Shown here piece after piece: positions 5,958-12,578 of a stretch of 13,407 nucleotides of DNA. The stretch covers positions 1 to 13,407 of the forward strand of contig JBGCDP010000390.1 of the NCBI GenBank assembly GCA_045105475.1, in the 5' to 3' direction. The DNA comes from WTJY01 sp045105475 (GTDB lineage: Bacteria > Chloroflexota > Anaerolineae > Promineifilales > Promineifilaceae). Positions within the stretch are counted from its first letter, which is position 1. Each line of letters starts with the position of its first letter. A program made the position numbers and the translations under genes. The notes beneath the pieces were generated by a model, which saw only the letters and a list, made by a program, of their open reading frames with translations, had not been told where the DNA came from and did not search any database.

Positions 5958-8180
5958 ATGAACAGAATCGGTGTAATGACAAGTGGTGGGGATGCCCCCG
6001 GAATGAATGCGGCTGTACGGGCCGTTGTGCGCACGACGCTTGATAGAGGCGCAGAAGCTTATGCAATCTACAGCGGCTATCAGGGTATGGTTGATGGTGG
6101 AGATAAGATCAAGTCTTTGGGCTGGGCTGATGTCGGCGGAATATTGCACCGAGGGGGTACAAAAATTGGGACCGCCAGATGTGAGGCATTCCGAAGCCGC
6201 GAAGGCCGTCTAATTGCCGCCGCCAATCTACTAAAAAATGGGCTAAGCAAGCTAGTTGTTATTGGTGGAAACGGGAGTTTAACTGGTGCTTTACTTTTGC
6301 AAGATGAATGGGCCGGACTGGTCGCGGAACTTGTTGAAAATGGTGAGATTCTGCCAGAAACGGCCGAAAGTCATCCAATTTTATCTGTAGCAGGAATTGC
6401 AGGCTCTATTGATAATGACATGACCGGCACAGATATCTCATTAGGGGCGGATACAGCTCTACACCGCATTACATCCGCCATCGATGCGATTACAGACACG
6501 GCCGCCAGCCATCAGCGCACGTTTGTTATCGAAGTCATGGGGCGCAACTGCGGCTATTTAGCCCTTATGGCTGGCATCGCCACCGCATCAGACTGGGTAC
6601 TAATTCCCGAGTCTCCGCCCAATTTAGACGCTTGGGAAAACAAAATGTGCGAAGTTCTGCGTCACGGCCATGAGATTGGAAAAACAGACAGCATTGTCAT
6701 TGTTGCAGAAGGGGCGCAGGATCGCTATGGGAAGCCGATATCGGCTCATTACGTGCGGCAGGTACTCGAGGAAAAGCTGCAAGAAGATGCTCGAGTCACC
6801 ATTTTAGGCCATGTCCAGCGTGGAGGGTCACCTAGTACGTTTGACCGCAATCTTGGCACAATGTTGGGCACAGACGCTGTTGAAGCTCTGCTTGAAGCCA
6901 ATGGAGCTGGGCTTAGCACGCTTATCGGGCTTGCATCAAATCGAATTGTCCGCGCAGACTTAAAATCTAATATCGAAAAATCTGAAGCGATACATGCAGC
7001 CCTGAAGAGCCAAGATTACAAAACTGCCATGGATTTACGTGGCCCTGGCTTTAAAGAGGCATTTGCAACATTGCGCACCCTTGTCCGTGCGACTCCACAC
7101 GAACATCCGGTTGAGTCACGCAGCATGCATATCGGCATTTTAAATGCGGGTGCCCCAGCGCCCGGTATGAATACGGCCGTCCGTGCGGCCGTGCGGCTAG
7201 GTGTCGATCGGGGGCATACGCTCTTTGGCTTTTACAACGGGTTTCGAGGCATGATCGCCAACCAAGGTCAAAAGCTCGATTGGATGTCGGTTAATGGATG
7301 GGCAACTACCGGTGGTTCAAATTTAGGTACATGCCGCCAGGACATTGAAGGGCGTGATCTTTATGCTGTAGCTCGGACGATTGAGGAACGTGAGCTTGAT
7401 GCGCTTATCGTGATCGGCGGCTGGTCAGGGTACAAAGCTGCTCAAACGCTCAATAGTCAGCGTCAGAATTTTCCAGCTTTTGACATTCCCATCATCTGCA
7501 TCCCTGCCACAATCGACAACAATTTGCCGGGAGCAGAAATTTCTGTTGGGGCAGACACCGCCTTAAACGTTATCGTCGATGCGGTTGACCGGATCAAACA
7601 GTCGGCCGTTGCCAGCCGCCGGGTCTTCGTCATTGAAGTGATGGGGAAATTTTGTGGCTACTTGGCCCTAATGAGTGCCCTTGCTACCGGATCAGAACGA
7701 GTTTACTTACCAGAAGAAGGGGTAGGACTGGGGGATTTACGAAAAGACGTCGACATGCTAATTTCAGGCTTCCAGCAAGGCAAGAAGCTCGGCGTTATTT
7801 TGCGGAATGAAAATGTTAATCCCACCTATTCTACCGACTTTATCTCACGCCTGTTTGAAGAAGAGGGGCGTGAGACATTTGAGGTTCGGCGGGCGATTCT
7901 AGGCCATATTCAACAAGGTGGGAATCCAACCCCATTTGATCGCATTTATGCAACCCGTTTTGCGGCAAAAGCGATTGGTGCGGTCGAAAAACAAGATGGT
8001 GAAAGCGAGCCGGTGAGCTCATGCGTGGGAATGGTAAACGGCCGTTATCGGTTCACCCCACTAGAAGATATTTACCGCGTGATGGACAAGGAACATGAAC
8101 GGCCAAAACTACAGTGGTGGCTCGATTTACGGCCGATTGCCCGGACGCTGGCACAACCTAATCCGCAATATCTAAAGTAA
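5958..8180 (+). CDS. pfkA: Tandem-fusion ATP-type 6-phosphofructokinase (eukaryote-like)
   Basis: This is predicted to phosphorylate fructose 6-phosphate in glycolysis. It has 740 residues, about twice the usual 320-370 of bacterial PFK, because two PFK domains are fused (about 1-385 and 390-740). The N-half keeps GGDAPGMN (10-17), SIDND (150-154; D152 is the presumed catalytic base) and EVMGR (M194-R196). However, it has GGNGS (N105) where ATP-PFKs have GGDGS. The C-half keeps the fold (GAPAPGMN, EVMGK) but carries GGWSG (W489) and TIDNN (D520, N522), so it is probably regulatory, as in fungal and animal PFK. Start: ATG 5958, preceded by AAGGAAAA, matches the family start; an upstream in-frame extension to 5835 does not. 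Its last nine bases overlap the convergent transporter gene. Confidence 0.92.
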   Translation: MNRIGVMTSGGDAPGMNAAVRAVVRTTLDRGAEAYAIYSGYQGMVDGGDKIKSLGWADVGGILHRGGTKIGTARCEAFRSREGRLIAAANLLKNGLSKLVVIGGNGSLTGALLLQDEWAGLVAELVENGEILPETAESHPILSVAGIAGSIDNDMTGTDISLGADTALHRITSAIDAITDTAASHQRTFVIEVMGRNCGYLALMAGIATASDWVLIPESPPNLDAWENKMCEVLRHGHEIGKTDSIVIVAEGAQDRYGKPISAHYVRQVLEEKLQEDARVTILGHVQRGGSPSTFDRNLGTMLGTDAVEALLEANGAGLSTLIGLASNRIVRADLKSNIEKSEAIHAALKSQDYKTAMDLRGPGFKEAFATLRTLVRATPHEHPVESRSMHIGILNAGAPAPGMNTAVRAAVRLGVDRGHTLFGFYNGFRGMIANQGQKLDWMSVNGWATTGGSNLGTCRQDIEGRDLYAVARTIEERELDALIVIGGWSGYKAAQTLNSQRQNFPAFDIPIICIPATIDNNLPGAEISVGADTALNVIVDAVDRIKQSAVASRRVFVIEVMGKFCGYLALMSALATGSERVYLPEEGVGLGDLRKDVDMLISGFQQGKKLGVILRNENVNPTYSTDFISRLFEEEGRETFEVRRAILGHIQQGGNPTPFDRIYATRFAAKAIGAVEKQDGESEPVSSCVGMVNGRYRFTPLEDIYRVMDKEHERPKLQWWLDLRPIARTLAQPNPQYLK

Positions 8181-9437
8181 TGGTTCTCGGCTTGCAGGCT
8201 GGCTTTCTCGAATAAAAAATATCGCAACAAACCCAGAGATTGCCAGCGAAACGGCCCCGATCCAAGCGAAACCAATCACCCCATAAGCCTCAAAAATCTG
8301 CGGTCCAAAGCGGGTCGATAGAAACGTTGAGATCAGTGATAAAGCCACCCGCTGAGTCAGCAGCTTACCGCGGTGCTCGGGAGTCTGTTCGCTGGCTAAA
8401 ACACCAAAAGAGACGATTGAAAATTCAAATGCCGCCCGGGCCATGAAAATACCAACAATGACCCAAGCCAATTGATTGGGCCAAAAGGGTAGTGCCGTAA
8501 AAAATATTGAGCCTGCGATGGTCCCAGCGATCACACTAGTACGCTTTCCGATACGATCACCAAACGCACTAACGGATGCGCTGCCACAAATGTCTGAAAA
8601 TCCAAGCCAGAAGACGGCTGTAGCGAGCCCGGCCGCATTTAAATTGAATTGAGTTGAAAGCCATGTACCAAAGTTGATAAACATCAAAAACCCAGCAAAG
8701 CGAGTACAAGTATCAGCAATTAGAGTCGCTACGGCCGAGCGCCAGTTGGGACCTAAGTAAAAAAAGTCGAATATCTTTTTTCCGACTAACCGAAACGTAA
8801 GCAGCTCTTTCTCTGAAGGTCGATTAGAAGTCTCACGTCCAGAAGATGGGAATTGATAAAAAACTGCCGCAAAGCCAAATAGTGCAATCCCGATTATTAA
8901 AAAAGGGGCACGCCAATTTGTAGCAGCAATTAGAAAACCTGACAGCGAAACACCAATGATACTTGCCAACCCCCACGCATACTCGACCATACCTAACCCA
9001 CGAGACCGCTTTTCCCACGGCAGCCGGTGACTCAAATAGGCAGAGATATTTGGACTGGCTCCAGCTCCTCCAAAGGCACCCAAGAGAATGCCGATCATAA
9101 AACCCACTTGACTACGACTGAAAAAGATAACCAAAAAACCGATTCCGGCAATCACAAGGCTCATAGACACGACAGGTCGGTACCCTCTCCGGTCGGCCGT
9201 TGCCCCTAAAAATGGCGAGAGCAAACCGGTCATGTTTCGCCAGCTCAGCAATTTCCCAAGTTCAACCGGAGTCGTTCCCAAACCTAAAGCAATCACAGAT
9301 AGGTATGGGAAAAACAGCTTTGTGCCAGTATCCATAACGATTCGCATGATCAAAACAATAAAGAGGATTGAACGAGTTGAAAATTTTTCTGGCAGCATAG
9401 GTCTTTTTTCAGTTTCAGTCATAGGGCTATTGATCAT
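8172..9437 (-). CDS. Major facilitator superfamily transporter
   Basis: This is a predicted inner-membrane secondary transporter of 421 residues with about 12 hydrophobic segments in two sets of six, separated by a hydrophilic central loop near residues 193-225. The MFS motif-A-like sequence GATADRRGYRP (78-88) sits between helices 2 and 3, and a second copy, FGDRIGKRTS, sits at the equivalent place in the second half. These are family hallmarks; the substrate cannot be told from sequence (sugars or drugs are both possible). The start is ATG at 9437. A second ATG five codons later (9422) is possible, and neither has a ribosome-binding site. AATAAT lies seven bases before 9437, so the message may be leaderless. 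The gene is divergent from the LOG gene and overlaps the pfk end by nine bases. Confidence 0.87.
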   Translation of the reverse strand: MINSPMTETEKRPMLPEKFSTRSILFIVLIMRIVMDTGTKLFFPYLSVIALGLGTTPVELGKLLSWRNMTGLLSPFLGATADRRGYRPVVSMSLVIAGIGFLVIFFSRSQVGFMIGILLGAFGGAGASPNISAYLSHRLPWEKRSRGLGMVEYAWGLASIIGVSLSGFLIAATNWRAPFLIIGIALFGFAAVFYQFPSSGRETSNRPSEKELLTFRLVGKKIFDFFYLGPNWRSAVATLIADTCTRFAGFLMFINFGTWLSTQFNLNAAGLATAVFWLGFSDICGSASVSAFGDRIGKRTSVIAGTIAGSIFFTALPFWPNQLAWVIVGIFMARAAFEFSIVSFGVLASEQTPEHRGKLLTQRVALSLISTFLSTRFGPQIFEAYGVIGFAWIGAVSLAISGFVAIFFIRESQPASREPLL

Positions 9438-9444
9438 AACGTTG

Positions 9445-9450
9445 ATTATT
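9445..9450 (-). promoter_or_regulatory. Candidate -10 box of the MFS gene
   Basis: On the minus strand this reads AATAAT (one mismatch to TATAAT) and ends seven bases before the ATG at 9437. Transcription would start at or next to the start codon. No convincing -35 is visible. Confidence 0.33.
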
Positions 9451-9480
9451 AAAACTGGCTCTTTTGTGTTTTTTACAGAA

Positions 9481-9489
9481 TGGTATAAT
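9481..9489 (+). promoter_or_regulatory. Extended -10 promoter of the LOG-family gene
   Basis: TGGTATAAT is a perfect extended -10 element (TGnTATAAT). The hexamer ends at 9489 and the ATG is at 9497, so the predicted transcription start coincides with the start codon. The -35 is weak (TTGTGT at 9464-9469, spacing 14), which is tolerable for extended -10 promoters. Confidence 0.6.
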
Positions 9490-9496
9490 CCCCTAT

Positions 9497-10270
9497 ATGT
9501 CTATCCCCTCAAAAAGTAGAAAAACTGAAGATGAGCAGCTGCTTTCAGCACCAGCAACCCCCGTTTCTGGCACAACGTCTGAAGCGTGGCGCGTTTTTCG
9601 GATTATGGGTGAATTTGTTGAAGGGTTTGAAACCCTTTCAGATTTACCTCCGGCCGTTACCGTGTTTGGTTCAGCCCGTGACCGCGAAGGTGACGGCAGT
9701 GGTTGGTACGAAAAGGCGGTTGATTTAGCTCGACATTTAGGCGAAGCTGGATTTGCGATTATTACTGGGGGCGGCCCAGGTATCATGGAAGCGGCTAACC
9801 GTGGTGCACGTGAAGCAGAAGTCCTTTCAGTAGGTTTAAATATCGAATTACCGTTTGAACAATTTATCAATCCTTATGTTGATTTGACGATTGATTTTCG
9901 ATACTTCTTTACCCGCAAGGTTATGCTCGTTAAATACGCCAAGGCTTTTGTCGTTATGCCTGGTGGCTTTGGCACAATGGATGAGCTTTTTGAAGCCTTA
10001 ACCCTCGTTCAGACGGGCAAGATTCAAAATTTCCCAGTTGTCCTTTTTGGTACTGAATATTGGGGTGGATTGATCGACTGGTTACGCTCAACTGTTTTAG
10101 CCAACGGAAAAATATCGGCCGAAGATCTTGATCTTATCTTGGTCACCGATTCGGCAGAAGAAGCCTGTAAACATATTCTAGCTTGTGCTAGTGGGGATGA
10201 ACCACGTCAAGCACTTGAAGAATCAGTTAGAAATGTAACCCGCAAAGCGGTTGCAAGAACAAATAAATAA
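9497..10270 (+). CDS. LOG-family protein (nucleoside 5'-monophosphate phosphoribohydrolase-like, TIGR00730 type)
   Basis: This is a predicted cytoplasmic Rossmann-fold enzyme of the LONELY GUY family, once misnamed lysine decarboxylase. Members cleave (cytokinin or ordinary) nucleoside monophosphates to base plus ribose 5-phosphate; the substrate here is not shown. At 257 residues it is typical of the longer bacterial group. The sequence shows VFGSAR, TGGGPGIMEAANRGA (from 90) and the signature PGGFGTMDEL (155-164; E163 matches the catalytic Glu of PGGxGTxxE). A hydrophilic N-terminal tail (1-25) is extra. The ATG at 9497 is chosen over an upstream in-frame start at 9464, because the latter lies before the extended -10 at 9481-9489 and would not be transcribed from it. 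The message is probably leaderless. The next gene starts 36 bases later. Confidence 0.9.
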   Translation: MSIPSKSRKTEDEQLLSAPATPVSGTTSEAWRVFRIMGEFVEGFETLSDLPPAVTVFGSARDREGDGSGWYEKAVDLARHLGEAGFAIITGGGPGIMEAANRGAREAEVLSVGLNIELPFEQFINPYVDLTIDFRYFFTRKVMLVKYAKAFVVMPGGFGTMDELFEALTLVQTGKIQNFPVVLFGTEYWGGLIDWLRSTVLANGKISAEDLDLILVTDSAEEACKHILACASGDEPRQALEESVRNVTRKAVARTNK

Positions 10271-10306
10271 TCGTGGTATCTACCACTTCCTCCCTTTTAA
10301 ACATTT

Positions 10307-11071
10307 ATGCTCCGTCGATACGAAAAAATATTTAGCCCGGCCGTTGGTCGTGAAATGGAACTACTCGCATTTGGTCATGCTGGGATTCCATTTATCACCT
10401 TTACAAACAATGGTGGTGGATTCTACGAATTTGAAGACCATGGGATGATAAACGCCCTTGCCCATCTAATCGATGATGGCAAGATCCGTGTCTATACGGT
10501 TGGGAATATCGACCAAGAAACATGGTATCACACCGGTTTAGACCCTCATTGGCGCGGTGTACGCCACTCAGCCTATCAAGATTTTATTCTCAACAATCTT
10601 GTCCCTTTTATCAAATATGACTCCAAAACAGAAACAGGCATCGGCCTAGCGGGTGTAGATTTTGGCGCATTCCATGCCATTAATTTCGCCCTGAAATTTC
10701 CACGGATATTCACCTATGCGTTAGGCATGAGCGGCCGGTATGATTTAGACAAAGTCTGCGGCCGCCAATCAGACTCTCTCGAGGTCTACTACAACAACCC
10801 GATGGCGTATGTGTCAAACTTAGATGGGCAAGAGCTCAAAAAAGTACGCAAACACACTTACCTCGCTTTAGTCAGCGGGCAAGGCCATTGGGACACCACC
10901 TCTTACGATGAGACCATTCGGATGGGTGAGCTCTTTGAAAAAGCAAAAATCCCCCATGAGGTTGATGAGTGGGGCAATGATGTTGAACCGGACTGGTACT
11001 GGTGGCAAAAACAGATCGTTCACCATATTGAAGCACGATTAGAGAGCTTGGAATCAAAACCTAAAAAGTAA
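10307..11071 (+). CDS. COG4947-like esterase-family protein, predicted catalytically defective
   Basis: This is a 254-residue cytoplasmic alpha/beta-hydrolase of the esterase-D-like group. The start, with REMELLAFGHAGIPFITF, and the GFYEFEDHGMINAL segment match the family well as I know it. Family members normally carry a nucleophile elbow GxSxG (GCSFGGYHAxNFALRHP) and a C-terminal His in HDWPWW. Here the elbow reads GVDFGAFHAINFALKFP with Asp118 in place of Ser, and the C-terminal motif reads VEPDWYWW with Pro228 in place of His. The fold looks intact and there is no frameshift, so this resembles a stable pseudoenzyme or an enzyme with changed chemistry rather than a decaying gene. It follows the LOG gene by 36 bases on the same strand without a clear ribosome-binding site and is probably cotranscribed with it. 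Confidence 0.8.
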   Translation: MLRRYEKIFSPAVGREMELLAFGHAGIPFITFTNNGGGFYEFEDHGMINALAHLIDDGKIRVYTVGNIDQETWYHTGLDPHWRGVRHSAYQDFILNNLVPFIKYDSKTETGIGLAGVDFGAFHAINFALKFPRIFTYALGMSGRYDLDKVCGRQSDSLEVYYNNPMAYVSNLDGQELKKVRKHTYLALVSGQGHWDTTSYDETIRMGELFEKAKIPHEVDEWGNDVEPDWYWWQKQIVHHIEARLESLESKPKK

Positions 11072-11096
11072 AAAAGTCTCCCTGTTTGGCTTTTTT
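11070..11096 (+). terminator. Possible A/T-rich intrinsic terminator
   Basis: AAAAAGTC (11071-11078) pairs with GGCTTTTT (11088-11095) around a nine-base loop with one G-T wobble, ending in a T-tract. It begins at the stop codon of the esterase-like gene. The stem is mostly A-T, so it is weak. Confidence 0.35.
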
Positions 11097-11113
11097 GCTT
11101 TCATTATTTTTAA

Positions 11114-12373
11114 ATGACTGCTGCTATAGATGTCGGCTATCTTTTAAAATTAGCGTGGATCACGGCTTTATTAGCTGGTAGCCTGCTTCTTTCTTCTAGC
11201 TGTCAACAAACCCAGCTGCAGCCACAAACCCAATCCCCAACAAAAGCTGAGTTGGCCACACCAACAAGTTTATTGCTCAATACACCTCCATCTGGGGCAA
11301 CAATCGCAACAACGGAGGCTCCTGCGACTGTATTGCCGACTCTCACTCCCTCACTAACCCCTGACCTAGTTGCTAACCTTGTAGCCAACTCGACCTTAGC
11401 CAATTTACCGACAGACGTTGCAGCAACAGCCACTTCACGGGCTACACGCCAGCCGGAGCTAACACCCACACTATCCGCCGATGATCCTGCATTTATCGGA
11501 ACATCAATCGATGAGTTAACAGCAAGGGCGTATGGCTTGGGAGAATTTACATTTACCGAAACAATCACCCGTAACGCTGAATTTCATCAATACACATTTG
11601 AGTATCTTAGCGATGATCAGATTGTTGAAGGCTTCTTAACGCTTCCGGCCGGAACCGGGGAATTCGGTGAAAAGTTTCCGGTGCTTTTGCTCCTGCATGG
11701 TTATATTCCACCTGATGAATACGAGCTTTTCCCCTATAGCACCCGCTATGTGATGCCATTTGTAGAGGCTGGATATATCGTCATTCATCCCAGCTATAGA
11801 GGGCATCCGCCACAACCTGGCAGCAACGAAAAGAATATTTTCCGGATCGAATATGCTGTAGACGTGCTAAATCTGATTGCACTCGTGCGTGATGGGAGTG
11901 AGGATCCGGCTGGCCCATTTCGACGTGCTGACAAAAACAATTTGTTTTTGTGGGGACACAGCATGGGAGGCGGCATTACGCAGCGAGTTATCACTGTTCG
12001 GCCGGATTGGGTATCGGCCGCGGCGCTTTATGCCTCTATGAGTGGTGATGAGGCCCGGAATTATGAACGGATTCGAAAATGGGGGGATGAACGCACGTGG
12101 CAAGCTGAATATTTCGCACCCCAAGAGGTCATCGAACAGGTATCTCCTATCTACTTTCTCGACCGCTGGAAAGCCCCCATTACGATTCACCACGGAGATA
12201 TTGACCCGATCGTTCCCCCTGAATGGTCACGTGAGCTCTGTGAGCAGCTAAAGGCACGGCGGCACCCCGTTGAGTGTCACGAATATTTCAATTACAGGCA
12301 TAATTTATATGGGTCGGCCGAGGATGTTTTTACCGCCCGAATCATTTCTTTCTTCGAGCTATACAAAAAATAA
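11114..12373 (+). CDS. Exported lipoprotein alpha/beta-hydrolase (prolyl-oligopeptidase/S9-like)
   Basis: This is a predicted surface-anchored serine hydrolase of 419 residues. Residues 10-30 form a hydrophobic signal ending LLLSSSC. C30 is the presumed lipid attachment, although -3 is Ser rather than Leu. Residues 31-135 are a Thr/Pro/Ala-rich linker. The hydrolase domain (about 140-419) shows the oxyanion strand LLLLHGY, the nucleophile elbow GHSMGG (S283), HGDIDPIVP (D364 as acid) and RHNL (H396 as base), a complete catalytic triad in the right order. The domain resembles S9-type peptidases and acyl-peptide hydrolases; the substrate (peptide or ester) is unknown. There is no Shine-Dalgarno element. 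It starts 42 bases after the COG4947-like gene, with a possible weak terminator between, so it may have its own promoter. It is convergent with the surface-protein gene. Confidence 0.87.
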   Translation: MTAAIDVGYLLKLAWITALLAGSLLLSSSCQQTQLQPQTQSPTKAELATPTSLLLNTPPSGATIATTEAPATVLPTLTPSLTPDLVANLVANSTLANLPTDVAATATSRATRQPELTPTLSADDPAFIGTSIDELTARAYGLGEFTFTETITRNAEFHQYTFEYLSDDQIVEGFLTLPAGTGEFGEKFPVLLLLHGYIPPDEYELFPYSTRYVMPFVEAGYIVIHPSYRGHPPQPGSNEKNIFRIEYAVDVLNLIALVRDGSEDPAGPFRRADKNNLFLWGHSMGGGITQRVITVRPDWVSAAALYASMSGDEARNYERIRKWGDERTWQAEYFAPQEVIEQVSPIYFLDRWKAPITIHHGDIDPIVPPEWSRELCEQLKARRHPVECHEYFNYRHNLYGSAEDVFTARIISFFELYKK

Positions 12374-12391
12374 ATACACCAGAGTTGCTAA

Positions 12392-12529
12392 TCACCTATT
12401 TGTGTCGGCCGAGCCTCGTCTTCGCAATCGCAAACCTGAAAAAGCAAACCCGAGAAGAAGCGAAACAATCACACCAAATAAAAAATGCTGGATGGCTTGC
12501 AGCCATCCAGCATAATCTTTACTACTCAT
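12392..12529 (-). CDS. Possible 45-residue single-pass membrane microprotein
   Basis: An ATG at 12529 opens a 45-codon frame ending in TGA at 12392. The peptide begins MSSKDYAGWLQAIQHFLF, then has a hydrophobic stretch (FGVIVSLLLGFAF) and a strongly basic end (RLRRRG), the layout of a single-pass membrane protein with a cytoplasmic C-terminus. Against it: the 13-bp terminator hairpin and its T-tract lie inside the frame, and T-rich DNA encodes Phe/Leu by default. The ribosome-binding site is poor. It lies 49 bases after the surface-protein stop. I recognise no family. Confidence 0.3.
   Translation of the reverse strand: MSSKDYAGWLQAIQHFLFGVIVSLLLGFAFSGLRLRRRGSADTNR
12485..12513 (-). terminator. 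Intrinsic terminator of the surface-protein gene
   Basis: A perfect 13-bp stem (ATGCTGGATGGCT at 12485-12497 with its complement at 12501-12513) closes a three-base loop. Read on the minus strand it is followed by six T (12485-12480). It lies 66 bases after the minus-strand stop at 12579. On the plus strand only a poor T-tract follows, although the hairpin may also help end transcription of the lipoprotein hydrolase gene. Confidence 0.82.
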
Positions 12530-12578
12530 TCAATTAGAGAAAATTCTCTAGAACACAATCAAAACAACAGTCAGCCGG

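Larger units (their letters stand above)
12374..12578. other. Convergent intergenic region
   Basis: These 205 bases lie between two convergent genes. They contain the terminator hairpin at 12485-12513 and an inverted repeat TAGAGAA/TTCTCTA at 12535-12550. On the minus strand there is also a 45-codon frame encoding a hydrophobic peptide (12392-12529). One CGGCCG site occurs at 12405. Confidence 0.6.

Noticed and set aside
9493..9870. Open minus-strand frame of 125 codons opposite the LOG gene
   Set aside because: It is fully antisense to a gene with clear family motifs; the product is Ser/Pro-rich without recognisable features.
11203..11568. Open minus-strand frame of 121 codons opposite the lipoprotein hydrolase linker
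   Set aside because: It is a shadow of the repetitive Thr/Ala/Pro linker; the Val/Ala/Ser-rich translation is typical of antisense linker DNA.
12535..12550. TAGAGAA/TTCTCTA inverted repeat as a second terminator
   Set aside because: The stem is A/T-rich with almost no loop and no T-tract; the strong hairpin at 12485-12513 is sufficient.
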